64,000 nt of DNA from Diploptera punctata (Eukaryota; Arthropoda; Insecta; Blattodea; Blaberidae): assembly GCA_030220185.1 (NCBI GenBank), contig JASPKZ010004201.1, forward strand, positions 1,161,014-1,225,013, given 5' to 3'. The notes below the pieces were generated by a model. That model saw only the letters and a list, made by a program, of their open reading frames with translations, did not search any database and was not told where the DNA came from. The position numbers and the translations under genes are program-made. Shown piece by piece: positions 48,490-59,533 of the stretch. Each line of letters begins with the position of its first letter. Positions within the stretch are counted from its first letter, which is position 1.

Positions 48490-49660
48490 ACTAGAGAGGT
48501 TGTTCAAATTGGCCACCTCAATTCTCACAACTCAGACGACATCAGCAACTAATGGATTCTCGTACTCCGTTCAAGATACCAGGTGTCTCACAGATCACAT
48601 CACATGCTGCGATTATGAGTGCAACCAACAGTTCATCTGTATGAATAGGGGTCGCATACATCAATGTTTTCAGGCATCCCCACAAAAATAATCAAGTGGA
48701 CAGAGATCTGGAGAGTGAGGTGGCCACACTACAAATAAAGTAGCCCTTCCTATTTCCAGCGGCCAGGATACATTTCATCCAAATGATTTTGCACATTCCG
48801 GCAGAAATGGGGAGGAGCTCCATCGTGCTGAAAGCACATGTTAAGCCTGATGTGAACAGGACTTCTTCTAGCAATCTAGGTAGGGCGTACTCTAAAAAGT
48901 CTTATAAATGACAACATTTAATCTCTGGGGAAGAAGATAGAGGCAAATGATGAGGCCAGAAATTACGCCCACCCAAACATTCACCGAAAATCTCTGCTGG
49001 TGACGCCTCTCAAATATAGCATGAGGATTTTCATAATCTCACACATGACTCTTCTTTGAGTTCAGAACGAGCCCATCCCTGTTAAATACTGCATCATCGG
49101 TGAATAGCATCGAGGAAAAGAATTGCAGTGGTTGCAGCAAAGCCCAATTGCAAAATTGTACCCGTTAAGCGAAGTCCACTGGTTGTAAGGCTTGTACCTT
49201 TTTGCAGATGAAAGGGATAGAACTGGTCTTCGTGCAGGACTTCCCATTCACTTTGATTGTTCGTGCCCATTACACGTGCGATAGCATGACTACTAGAAGA
49301 AGGATCCTCTTTCAACCTATGAAGTGTATTTTATTCGACGTCTTTCACCGGCGTCTACTCTGTTTACCTTCAACATCCCATGCTCCCGCAAACGCCTATC
49401 AACAGACTCGAAGGTTGTTCGGTGAGGATGGTGTCCATTCGGATACCGCTCCACATACATGGGCAGCAGCTCTTCCACCATTACCTTGTGCTGGACCATA
49501 AATGTGATGCATATCGGCAAGTTCAGCATAACTGTTCCAAGATACTTTCATGTAATGCGACTGATACTGAAGTAACTTCTTATCAGGCGTTAACGTATTA
49601 ACCAATATGGGAATAGGTATTTTGCGCATGCCCAGACTGAACAAATTTCAGTGTAAACAT
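48490..49660 (-). pseudogene. Tc1/mariner-superfamily transposase, frameshifted
   Basis: Minus-strand blocks, in order: LKEDPSSSSHAIARVMGTNN, SEWEVLHEDQFYPFHLQKV, LFTDDAVFNRDGLVLNSK (first D, near 49090), ENPHAIFERRHQQRFSVNVW, FQHDGAPPHF (second D, near 48830) and WPPHSPDLCPLDYF (third D, near 48715). All three acidic positions are still visible, but at least four frameshifts and a stop interrupt the frame. The family is one that is common and highly repeated in insects. Confidence 0.83.
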
Positions 49661-49699
49661 ATCAGAGTACATACGTAAGAGAAAAAAAAAATATATAAA

Positions 49700-49785
49700 A
49701 AGAAGTACTCTGCTGTGACTTGAACCACCAATGTTCGAATCTCAAATCCATTGCTTTAACCATTAAGCCGTATGTTAACTACACA
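49700..49785 (-). mobile_element. tRNA-like module inside mariner (right)
   Basis: The minus strand reads GGCTTAATGGTTAAAGC (A box) and GTGGTTCAAGTCAC (B box). The acceptor stem is incomplete. Probably a SINE remnant, different from the left one. Confidence 0.45.
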
Positions 49786-50141
49786 GTTTCTGCGTGTTTC
49801 ACTCTAAGTTAAGGCTCTCATTGCACCGATTCTACTGTAAGCAGTGCAGTGGCGTGCAATCATCTGCTAAGTTCAAAATTTTAAGGAATTTGATAACCCA
49901 ATATTTCATAAACGTTGATGATGAATTATTAGCAATCAGGATCTTGGAATTAATACTAAGATCTGAAGTTATTCTAGTGTAATTTTCTATCCTACTTTGC
50001 TCTCCTGTTGATTTATCTGTATAAATTTTCGATTACTTTGATTCCCCATAACTCGCCCATTTTAACTCGTAGACCATTGGTTACCTATCTCAAATTACTT
50101 GTATAATACCCATCTGTGAGCAGTTAAATTTGTGCGGTATA

Positions 50142-50752
50142 ATTAATTTACACCCTGCATGTATGTATATATGTTATAATTAAATTTTTGACATTGAGCA
50201 ATGCAAGCTTAAATGACATGATAAGAAAAATTCGAGCATTTATTTTTCTTATCATGTTATATATATTTAAAAAGTTTAATTTTCATTGGAAAACATATTG
50301 CAGCATTATTACAAATTTATCTGGAAAGTTTTAGTCATAATAATCACTGGAAAATACTAGGTTCAATAAGACAACCAACAATTTGCAAAAAATAAATAAA
50401 TAAATTAATAAACCAAGTATCATACATATATTATATTTATAATAAAACTCTTTATAAACATATGTTTAAAAAATGTTATTCACAAGTATATTTATAGTAT
50501 TTCACAACCTGATACCACTATCTCATAGATCTATGATTCTGGATTTATACAAACACATTTGAGATTATAATAAAGATTGCTATAAATACTGCAAAAAGAA
50601 CCATAAAATCAATGCTTTTATTGTACAGGTCTGTTTTCCCTGTCTGAATATCCATTATTATCATGATGAGTTTTAACAATATAATAAATAAATGATATTT
50701 GGAATACAAAATAATAACATAATAAGCAATAACATTGAAGAAAATAATAGTT
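50142..50752. other. AT-rich sequence with one 18-bp hairpin
   Basis: ATGACATGATAAGAAAAAT at about 50212 and ATTTTTCTTATCATGTTAT at about 50246 form a stem with a roughly 10-nt loop. Nothing else is recognised. Confidence 0.4.
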
Positions 50753-51575
50753 TTAGGCCGGTGTTCAAGATCCAAGCTCTCGAGGCCATGCCATCTCTGT
50801 CTTCCATAAGCTGAGAGTCTCGTCTTTCAATTGTTCCCGGATATTTTTTAATCATTGTTTCGATCCAAATTTTGAAATTTTACATATTTGTGATAAGGGT
50901 AAAAAAATTATATCTTTTGTTGGAGGCTGTAGAAATTAATAAATTGAAGAGTAGTAATAAACTGTTAAATTCTCAACTTGATTTGAATGAATCTCCCCCC
51001 CCCTTTTTAATTTTTTTTTTTATTACATATATGCTACAACCCGTGTTTCACCAATGGTATATCACGGGATATTTACAGTTTTACAATTGTTCAATTATTG
51101 TTCTTGTAGTTGACGGAAGATCCTCGTAAGAAATTCTGCAACGTTGACTGTGTTAAAGTGGAACTTCAGAATATTTGGCGGAGTAGCAATTTGTAGTATA
51201 GCTGGTCGATCTCTGGAGAACATGTTGCATTCAGTCATCAGATGGTGGGAATTCCCTTTGTTAAATTAAAAAAAATAAATAAATATTGTTGTATTGTTGC
51301 TTAGATCAGTTGGAACACAATTCATAATTTAACATGTCTGAAGAAGGTCAGTGTACCGAAACAGCTATCACTGAATTATATAATAAATATGAAAATCAAA
51401 TAAAAATACGTTTTATTTATATTTAATTAATTAATTAATTAATTTTTGTTAGCTCACGAAGTTCAATACAGTGAGCCTGTTAGAGTAGGTTCTATATGAC
51501 CCACATAATTAACCACGGAGAAATGGGCTGAGAGCCGCTCTTCGCGGACAGCTTGGTTCTTGAATACCGGCCTTA
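50753..51575. mobile_element. PIF/Harbinger-like MITE (TTA duplication) carrying PLE sequence
   Basis: TTA at 50753-50755 and 51573-51575 flanks ends GGCCGGTGTTCAAGATCCAA and (reverse complement) GGCCGGTATTCAAGAACCAA, matching over about 22 bp. GGCC ends with a 3-bp TWA duplication suit PIF/Harbinger. The middle (about 50838-51430) is Penelope-like sequence, so a PLE probably inserted in the MITE. Confidence 0.72.
50838..51430 (+). pseudogene. Penelope-like element C-terminus and 3' tail, copy 2
   Basis: The translation NPNFEILHICDKGKKLYLL, LEAVEINKLKSSNKLLNSQL is the same as the 3' end of the PLE at 32-880. The tail has CTGAAGA (51338-51344), a GGTCAGTGTACC stem and GAAAC (51358-51362), a better preserved hammerhead-like core than at 1764. 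The GIY-YIG domain itself is missing. Confidence 0.8.
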
Positions 51576-51585
51576 ATAATAAGAG

Positions 51586-53580
51586 AGTATACAATTAAGA
51601 AGAATATAATCAATTAAAGGAAATAATACATTCGGCAGCAAAAGAAGCATTAGGCACAATAAATAAAAAACAAAATACACAAGATTGGTGGAATGATGAT
51701 ATTAAAGAATTAACCAAAAAGAATAAAAAACGCTACTTAGAATGGTTGGCAAATAAAACAACAGAGAATTGGATAGAATACAAGAAAACAAACGCCAAAG
51801 TTAAAAGGAAAGTGATAGAAGAAAAAAACAAATTATGGAAAGCAAGAAATAGAAAGTTATATAGGAGGATCACAATCATCAGAAGTATGGAGATTTCCAA
51901 AAACACTGAAAACCAACCAAGGATCCAGCAATATAAATTTGTTAGTAAAATCAGACGCAGAAAAACATTACAAAGCTTTACTGTCTGAAACTAGAAATGA
52001 GTTTATGGAAACAACAGAAAATCCAACTATAGAAATGAACGCCCTGAAATTTGATACAATAGATATAGAATTATAAATTCAAACCCTAAAGAATAAAAAG
52101 GCACCAGGGCCGGGAAACATACCCAATGAGTTAATTAAATATGGCCCAAAAAATGTAATAGGTAGATTGAGGGACTTGTTTAATAAGTGCATTGCAATAC
52201 AGAAAATTCCTGATGAATGGAAAATAAGCTACATTGTACCAATATACAAGAAGGGCGATAGAAGAGACGCAAAAAACTACAGAGGACTAAGTATAAATAA
52301 CGCATTATATAGAATATTTACGAAGTTATTAAAAACAAAGTTACAAAAAGATATTAAAGACAAATTAGGAGAAGATCAAAATGGATTCAGACCAGGAAGG
52401 TCATGTGTTGACAATATATTTGCAATACAACAGTTAATTGAAAAATGGACTGCAATTGGAGAAGAAACCCATTTGACAATGATAGATTTAGAGAAAGCTT
52501 ATGACTCAATTCCGAGGAACAAATTATGGGAAGTATTGGAGAAATACAATATTGATAGAAACCTAACAGAAATTATTAAACAAATCTATAAAGATAACTC
52601 CGCTTATGTTAAAATTGGAAATATAATGTCTAATCCTATAAAAACCACAAAGGGATTGAAACAAGGGTGCAGTCTATCACCAATTTTATTTAATATTTAT
52701 GTAGAATTTATATTAATGAAATGGAAACAAAGCTGCAAAGGTATGGGGATCCCAATAGGCAACATATTTTTGCTGACAATTACAATTTGCCGATGATCAA
52801 CTGGTTTTAGCGCAAGACAAATTTGATATGGAATTCATGATAAAAAGGTTGAAAAACACATATGAATCATTGGGTCTCACAGTAAATTTACAAAAAACAG
52901 AATATCTGGCAATAAATAGCAATGAACGAGAAAATTTAATATTGGAAGAAGGAATCCAAATAAAGCAAGTGAAACAAACTAAATATTTGGGAATAATTAT
53001 GGATAACATTGAAGGTATAGGCAAAGAGAACATAAAACAGAATTGAATTGAGTAGCAAAATAATATCATCGTTAAATTCCATATGGTGGGATAAGCATAT
53101 TTGGAAAGACACAAAACAAATATATTGGTAAAACATTGGTGGAATCTGTTGCAATGTACGGAAGTGAGGTATGGACAATCAATAAGTACTACAAGAATAG
53201 ACTAATAGCTCTAGAAATGGATTATTTACGAAGAAGTGCCAGAAAGTCTAAATTAGAACATGTCACAAATAAGGAAATTAGAAATATAATGGAAGCAGAA
53301 AAGCATAATTGAAAGAATTGAGGAGAAGGAATTAAAGTGGTTAGGACATGTTTTAAGAATGGAAGATGGGCGATGGCCAAAGCAACTATATGAATGGCAT
53401 CCGAACAGAACGAAGAAAAGAGGAAGACCAAGGTTAACATGGAAGGAAAACATGAAGACAGTAATGCAAGCTAGAGGGCTAAGCATCGAAGATGCCCAAG
53501 ACCGTAGGCTTTGGAGGTTTGGCACGGGAAGACGGCAGCAGCTGTAAGAACCCGAAGATAGCTAGATAGTATACAATTAA
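51586..53580 (+). mobile_element. RTE-like LINE with 13-bp target duplication
   Basis: AGTATACAATTAA at 51586-51598 and 53568-53580 flanks a 1969-bp 5'-truncated LINE ending in GATAGCTAGAT. The insertion starts within 15 bases of the Harbinger-like element. Confidence 0.9.
51599..53547 (+). pseudogene. RTE-like LINE reverse transcriptase, frameshifted
   Basis: Blocks: QDWWNDDIKELTKKNKKRYL, GPGNIPNELIKYGPKNVIG, then the open frame 52167-52796 with WKISYIVPIYKKGDRRDAKN, YRGLSINNALYRIFTKLLK, QNGFRPGRSCVDNIFAIQQL, motif A LTMIDLEKAYDSIPRN and GLKQGCSLSPILFNIYVE. The FADDQ catalytic block follows a one-base shift near 52790. The C-terminus is WLGHVLRMEDGRWPKQLYEW, RGRPRLTWKENMKTVM. Three or more frame breaks. 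The endonuclease is lost by truncation. Confidence 0.88.
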
Positions 53581-53636
53581 TGTGTAAATATTGAAACAAA
53601 TTTTAAATAAGAAGAATAAGTAGGAGTTTTAATATT

Positions 53637-53956
53637 GGATTCAATGAACACTTTAAAGACTTTATTTATGTAGAAAGAAAATCAAGTTATGCTAAACATG
53701 TTATTCAGGAGGGCATCATATGTTGGACATTGACAGCATTCTCACAATATTGCACAGAGAGAATAACCCAGCAAAAATAAATATTCTTGAAGAGATTGAA
53801 ACCAACAGCAACCATCTTTTAAATAACACATCCAGTACGTTCAATCCTCTGCACCTGATCATCAATAGTGTACCAGGGTCAGCAGATAAAGACGTATCTC
53901 CTGCTCCTTCTGATGATGATGGGGCTAGTCCCGAAAGGCCTACAGAGAATCAATAA
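53637..53956 (+). pseudogene. Penelope-like element C-terminus (second family) with hammerhead-like end
   Basis: GFNEHFKDFIYVERKSSYAK and HVIQEG in one frame, then after a shift DSILTILHRENNPAKINILE and ETNSNHLLNNTSSTFNPLHL, match the region after GIY-YIG in PLEs. At its end CTGATGA (53910-53916), a GGGG/CCC stem and GAAA (53933-53936) again form a hammerhead-like core, here followed by G in place of C. The family differs from the 32-880 copy. Confidence 0.68.
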
Positions 53957-54215
53957 GTTATGAAAACGGACCTACTAGGTAACCATTTTATATTATAATT
54001 TCAACTATAAAAATAATAAAAGCTTTATAAAATTGTTATCAATAATGTGATGAATCATGTGGGGGGCAAGTTTTACCCACTGTAAAACGATTAGAATTCA
54101 GTACTCAACCAATTACAATTTAAAACTAAATATCTAACATGATAATAGAAGGAAAAATGCTTAGAGACAAGTGTCCCCATGAAACCACATTGTAATAAAT
54201 ATTTATATCTAACTA
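53957..54215. other. AT-rich spacer
   Basis: No feature recognised; it may contain PLE 3' sequence. Confidence 0.3.
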
Positions 54216-54565
54216 ACTAACTCAGTTGGCACTATCGAAACTGTAGGTTCATTGCCGCGAAGACATGAGATCTCCGTACATCCCTATCCTGAGCTAATGT
54301 TTTCCAATCATTCTCTGTATAATCTACTTACCTCAAACCATGGTTAATGTTATTCTCCCACCTCATTATTGGTCTACCGACTGTGAGTTTTCCTACAAGA
54401 AGCTTCCATGCACGTCTTTCATTCCCCATTTGTGCCACATGACCTACCCATCGCGGTCTACGAGACTTAACTGTTTTCACTATATCTGGCTTCCTATAAA
54501 GACCATATAGTTCACTGTTAAGTAGTCTTCTCCATTCACCTGTCTGTTCATCTCTCTCAGATCCA
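54216..54565 (-). pseudogene. LINE 3' fragment (LAQDRD-tail family), antisense copy
   Basis: Starting with the inverted tail (CTAACTAACTCAGTTGGCAC), this is antisense to the last 340 bp of the 3039 LINE: CATCCCTATCCTGAGCTAAT, TGTGCCACATGACCTACCCA, TCTCCATTCACCTGTCTGTT. It stops at the same region of ORF2 and is followed by a short A run. Confidence 0.85.
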
Positions 54566-55127
54566 AAAAAAAAAATTATATTTAAGAAATTGTTAGAAAT
54601 GACAAACCATCCAGCCTTAATTTAAACGGCAGGGGGATTCCATGTTATTTATCAGTGTACATACATTTAAATCCATTTCGAAGAAACGAAAAAATTATTA
54701 TAGCAGTACATAAATTATTACCTCAGCAATGTATAGGCCTATATGTGATTTATTTCAGAAAAATCCAGAAAATGCCTAAAATTGGCAGAGATGTTGACTC
54801 AAATTAACCCAAAATTTGTCATATTATCCCTGGAACATGTCTTTTCCATCATTTCTACATCAGGATAGCCAAATTATGAAAAACCTGCTAATAAGAATTG
54901 AAGACCATTGACTATTCACATAATTTAACCTAACCTATCTAATCTAATCTAACTCACATAATCTAATATAACCTTGTTACGACCTAGATTATAATAGGTC
55001 ATAAGGTAGCGTCCCATAAGGGATATTAAGTTAAAATTGTTGGATATTTTTAATTGACCTTGGCCCGAGCGGTAGACTTTCGGTCGTGACTGTGAAAGTG
55101 TTATAATCACAACTTGAAAGTTAATGA
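54566..55127. other. Unassigned AT-rich sequence; weak tRNA-like piece at its end
   Basis: 54905-54975 has repeated TAACCTAACCTA-like words. 55062-55110 (CCCGAGCGGTAGACTTTCGG) is faintly tRNA-like. No exon seen. Confidence 0.35.
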
Positions 55128-56260
55128 TGAAAGTGGATTATCCAATATATAAAAATGCATGTTTGTTCGTATTTTATGTGCTACCTTACCGTTCATCCGA
55201 TTGTGATGCGGCTTTTTGAAAAATCCCAAGGAGATTCTCGGATGAATATAGGCTATAAGAGAGTTGTAATACTTAACTCCTTCACCCTTAAAATCGTCAT
55301 TTGTAAAGAACATTTCAAAAGTCCCTTTTTGGACACTTAAATAGCTTACCCTGCCTAAACCACATCAAACACACACAAAATTAATGTACATGGAATTTAA
55401 TATCTCAAGAAACTCTATAAAAAAAGTCCACAACAGCATATGTGTATCTTTAACGGTTAACTCACAATAACCATTTTTGTCTTTCATTGACGCCAAGAAG
55501 ATCGGGATAAGTAGATTCTCAGGAAGCATAGCAGCGCACGGCAGGTAATTCTTTTACTGATAATTCATTATAACGAATTTTCTCTTTCAAGTAATTTGTG
55601 CCAAGAAGATCGGGATAAGTAGATTCCTGGGCAATGCCGGGTAATAAGCACGGGATATTTAAAATAATTATCCGCACGGGGCACCTAAATAATTATGACA
55701 ATAAATTTGTAATTATTTTTTACTTTAATTTATTCACCTAAACATTAAAACTCATTAATTTTAATTTATTTAGACATAGCAGCGCCCTCCAAGTATTAGT
55801 TAGTCTTAATACATAACAATGAATGTTGAATGTTAGTTTGCTCATATTTTTTATCCGATTGTGATGGGGCTTTTTGCAAAATGTTCAGGAGTTTCCTAGG
55901 AATCTTATAGGTTATAAGGGAATTGTAATACTCAATCCTATCACTCTTAAAAATCACGTTTGTAGTGAAAAAGTGAAAAAAATAGCTTTTTGTACTCTTA
56001 AATGGCTTACACTGCCTAAATCATAACAAATACACAAAATTAATGCACACAGAAATGAATGTCTTAAAAAGCTCTACATAAAAGTCTGCAACAGCATATG
56101 TTTATCTTTTACGGATAACTCACAATAACCATTTTTCTCCTTCTATGATGCCAAGAAGATCGGGATAAGTAGATTCACAATAATGAATTTCGTTTTTCAA
56201 CTCATTTATGCCAAGAAGATCGGGATAAGTAGATTCGGAATCAGCATGGGGGTAACTAAA
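55128..56260 (+). mobile_element. Tandemly duplicated Helitron-like unit with conserved 27-bp motif
   Basis: 55128-55160 (TATATAAAAATGCATGTTTG) followed by CCGTTCATCCGATTGTGATG resembles Helitron 5' regions, and GCAGCGCACGGCAGGTA and GCAATGCCGGGTAATAA resemble 3' GC blocks. A unit of about 650 bp is repeated (55180-55520 parallels 55845-56175). A 27-bp motif containing GATCGGGATAAGTAGATTC is identical at 55492, 55600, 56150 and 56210 although the flanks have diverged. Confidence 0.5.
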
Positions 56261-56324
56261 AATAATTACGATACAAATGTATAATTATTTTTCCTTTTAC
56301 TTTTTCAACTAAACATAAAAACAC

Positions 56325-56780
56325 ATGCCTTTAAAGCTAAGTGATGCACATATTAACCATATAAACAAGATATATTGGCAAAATAAAGATGCTGTAAGTC
56401 AACGAAATTTTTTAATATCTCTGATTGACATAAAACAACCAGAAAGAGACGACGCAAACCAAGGGGAAAATGAGGGAGTGTGCAAGAACAAAACAATAAC
56501 TTATTTTGCTCCGACAAATGAAGGGAAACATGCCAGTCTGTCGCAGTAGTTTTCTGTCAATTTTAAATGTCAGCAGAAGAATGGTCGAACATGCTGCAGA
56601 AGAAAAAACTCCATAACAGAGCGTTACCGGAAAAAAATATCCGAGGAATGCAATTTCAGAAGAGAGTCTTTGGGGAATATTACAATTCAGAAAGAACTTC
56701 TACTGCAGTTGGTTTGCAGCCTTAAAGGACTAAAGGAACAATTTGATATACAAGAAATAAGCGAGTTTAATAATGATTAA
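56325..56780 (+). pseudogene. Orphan ORF with one in-frame stop
   Basis: The frame begins MPLKLSDAHINHINKIYWQN, continues KDAVSQRNFLISLIDIKQPE and KNKTITYFAPTNEGKHASLS, meets a TAG at 56547-56549, and then continues in the same frame for 76 codons: FKCQQKNGRTCCRRKNSITE, RRESLGNITIQKELLLQLVC, ending EISEFNND. The composition is protein-like. I do not recognise a family. It may be a decayed host exon or part of a mobile element next to the Helitron-like unit. Confidence 0.4.
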
Positions 56781-56904
56781 GATAAGCATATTTACAAATA
56801 ATTTTTATTAGCTCTTCGCCTAACTTCTTCAAAGCCACAAACTGCCACTGTTTTTGTGGAATGTAGCAATATTATCATGATACTTCATACGTTACGTCTT
56901 GTTT

Positions 56905-57125
56905 GTCTTCTTCTTTCCTTCCAAGTATTAAGCCAAGGCCTGTTACGATCCTATAGAAAATTTTCCCTCCAGCATTTCATAGGACGGCCCAGAGGTATTT
57001 GCTTTGGTCGTCATAAGTTTGATCCTTCTCGTATAAGACTTGAAAGCATAATAATAGTCCCTTCGATTGGTTGCTGGCCAAAGGAAGGCAAGACCAGTGA
57101 TGGGGCTGTATCTTATAGCCTCTGG
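56905..57125 (-). pseudogene. LINE 3' fragment (RGRRSLG family), antisense copy
   Basis: CTTCCAAGTATTAAGCCAAG, then CTGTTACGATCCTATAGAAA and ATTTTCCCTCCAGC are shared with 21710-22095 but here uninterrupted. The coding part is short (RWREN, RPM) and then diverges. Confidence 0.65.
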
Positions 57126-57560
57126 TAGCTTTTCTGGAGAAGAAAAGAAAATAAAGGAAAGAAGAAATGGAAGGGAAAGAGTCCCTAGCCCTCGGATGCC
57201 CTAATAGCGTCGGGGTCGAAAAAAAAAACAAGAGTATAACCAAGAGAGGTTGATAATAAAGTTAAAAGAGTCTGGTATAAGTAAGTGGAAGAAAGGAAGA
57301 AAAAGAACAGATCGGTTAAAGATATAAAAGTAAGGAGCAAAAAACACAAATAGTGGAAGCAATGTTTTGCTCAGCTTGGGTACCTTGTGGTCGCCATCCA
57401 CATAATCCCCCTAGATGGGGACTCCTGAGGGGTCTTGTTTGTACTATTTATAATTATAATTGTATATTACTTAGCAAGTTGGCACAAGTGATAACATTTT
57501 ATATTCGTGTTCGGGAATTCTCGGGTTCAAACCTTGGTGCGAACCAACCTGTCTGAGATT
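57126..57560. repeat. SINE-like/unclassified interspersed repeat
   Basis: The text GTCCCTAGCCCTCGGATGCC, CTAATAGCGTCGGGGTCG, ACCAAGAGAGGTTG has the look of a common insect repeat, and 57520-57560 has a B-box-like GGGTTCAAACCTTGG. There is no second copy in the window. Confidence 0.35.
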
Positions 57561-57675
57561 TCTTTTCCTTAGTTTTCCTCTATTTTCAAAGCAAATGTGG
57601 ATTGGAATTTCGTTATCAGAATCCATTTCATAGTAAATAGATGTAATATGAACTTGGATTTAATATAGGTATGTA

Positions 57676-57907
57676 GGAAATAGCACTATGAGGTTTCTTT
57701 TAATTATTAATGAGTTGGTTATTTTGACTCACCTCATATTTCTTGATTTTTATGCAGACCAGGTTTCGTCGCTTTAATGCGACTTTGTCGATGCATAGCA
57801 AAACAACAGTTAGTATGCATCGACAATGTCGCACAAAAGCGACGAATCCTGGTCTACATAAAAATCAAGAAATATGAGGTGAGTCAAAATAACCAACTCA
57901 TTAATAA
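57676..57907. mobile_element. Foldback element H10
   Basis: The terminal motif GGAAATAGCACTATGAGGTT (57676-57695) is followed by arms 57706-57797 and 57814-57907, about 92 bp and nearly perfect. On the minus strand the left arm has ATGCA, CGACAAA (degenerate first box), a GTCGC/GCGAC stem II, GAAAC and GGTC, then TGCAT that pairs with ATGCA as stem I. All hammerhead elements are therefore in place except the first core box. Confidence 0.78.
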
Positions 57908-58111
57908 AAATTTTAGATGTTAAAACATCAAGCAATGTATATATATATGTGTGTGTGTGTGTGTAATTTGAATTAAAATTTTAAAAAGCTAAACACTATT
58001 TCCAAAAATGTAAATTTCAGTTTTACTTTCAAACTGTTTATTATTCCCTGATTGCCATTTTTTTTTTTTTACAATTTGACATTCCGCTTTCTTATATGAA
58101 ACTAAAAATTC
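57908..58111. repeat. TA/TG microsatellite and AT-rich spacer
   Basis: 57938-57963 is a (TA)n(TG)n array; nothing else is seen. Confidence 0.6.
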
Positions 58112-58195
58112 GTACGAGTTGGCTCAGACGATAGAGTTTGAGACTTGTAATCGGGCGGTTCTGAGTTTAAATCCTAGGGCCGGTCAACTTTATTT
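58112..58195 (+). mobile_element. tRNA-like SINE head
   Basis: GAGTTGGCTCAGACGATAGA (A box) and TCTGAGTTTAAATCCTAGG (weak B box) are spaced as in a tRNA, with GGGCCGGTCAAC after it. The acceptor stem does not pair, so this is a SINE remnant. Confidence 0.45.
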
Positions 58196-59430
58196 CTTTT
58201 TCGTGGATTTGCTGTGTCAAGATAAAAATGCACGGGTAGAATTTGATCACCACGATCCTTTTCATTAATCGCCATTTTCATAATATCAGTGGCATGTTGG
58301 CCTACACATGACATAAACACAACTATAAATCTGGCTTTTATTGTTTATTGACATAACTTAAACATCCTTCACACGATATACCAAATGTGTTACAGCGTTC
58401 TCAAATAAATAAAAAAAATTACGTACGAATATTCAATTGGCCGAAAATTAGTTGACACTAAAGCAAAATTATATGTAAAGTTGTGAAAGAGATAATGTGA
58501 AAGTTTGGTTCGTGTGGTTTGGTTATCTCCATACTTGCCTCTGGATTTCAAGTTCGCGGTTTTACATCCGATCGGGGCTGTTGATTTTTTAGAAGTAAAA
58601 CTCCTGAATGAAGTGGCTCCCATTTCGTAAATTTATGACACGTAGAACAACGTCAAACGAGAACTATTGGATCTCTAAGCAGAATATCGTCTTTCAATAG
58701 CCACGTCAATGACCAGAGCTGTTAAAAAGTGTATTTAAATAATTTTAAAAATCTTCCTAACTACCAGTACCGGCACGCAAGATAAATTTTGTCAAATACA
58801 GCAAACTTTTTTATTCTAAAAATAGCTCTTAAACTCCACGGGACAAGTAGCCTAATTACACACACTCCCTCCATGTCTGGGTCCCGAGTTGCGTCTCGAT
58901 CACCTCGTGGTGGAAGAATCGGAGTCGGGGCAGGGATGGTTTTTTCCCATTTTCCCTTGCCAAAAACTACATTCCACCATTTCTCCATAATTATATTTAA
59001 TTTGTTCCATTTCATCTAATATGGCCCTTGATGTTGCGACAGGCTGGCAGTCAGCATCCTTGTACCGACCTTCGTCTCATTCTCGACCTGGCATTACACT
59101 GGACACGAATAAAAAGTTCCATCAAGTATAACGAAGATTTTTAATCTTAAAATGCGTTCCATGTTATTATAAATTTTTTTTTCGATTTTATAACTTTTTA
59201 GTAGCCTAATATTAACATCTCAGAACTGCTGTAAAGGTACAGTAGTACTTAAATTATAGCAAATTTCAACAAAGAACTTAAAATATTTTATGTTACTCAA
59301 ATAGTGTGCTTACGGTTATTTTTCCGCGATGAACACAATAAGAGTATGAAATATTTCCTTTAGGCCTACTGTTTTTACTTATACTGAAAAATAAAACTCG
59401 CTGTTCCTAGTTGATGGTCAATTACAATTA
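58196..59430. other. Unassigned sequence, locally less AT-rich
   Basis: 58390-58625 and 58760-59015 contain open frames on the minus strand that look like interspersed-repeat text (CCCGATCGGATGTAAAACC; GATCGAGACGCAACTCGGGA) more than exons. No splice pairs or family match was found. Confidence 0.35.
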
Positions 59431-59533
59431 ACCACCGAAACATGCAAAGGCGCATATTACGACACAACTTTCGATCCGATGTTGTGCACTTTATCGCATT
59501 ATCAGTTTTTTTTGTCATGGCAATTTACAATTG

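Larger units (their letters stand above)
47801..50139 (-). mobile_element. Mariner-type transposon with long TIRs
   Basis: The terminal inverted repeats are about 85-90 bp (47801-47885 and 50050-50139; shared GCACAAATTTAACT and AATTTGAGATA), with TA on both sides (47799-47800 and 50140-50141). At 2339 bp it is longer than usual because non-coding DNA, including tRNA-like pieces at 47985-48075 and 49700-49785, lies between each TIR and the transposase. Confidence 0.82.

Noticed and set aside
55492..56236. CRISPR-like array
   Set aside because: Four identical 27-bp repeats occur, but spacing is irregular (108, 550 and 60 bp), the repeats sit in duplicated Helitron-like units and the DNA is eukaryotic.
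58390..59019. Host gene in the less AT-rich segment
   Set aside because: The frames resemble interspersed-repeat text and no acceptor/donor pairs with consistent phase were found.
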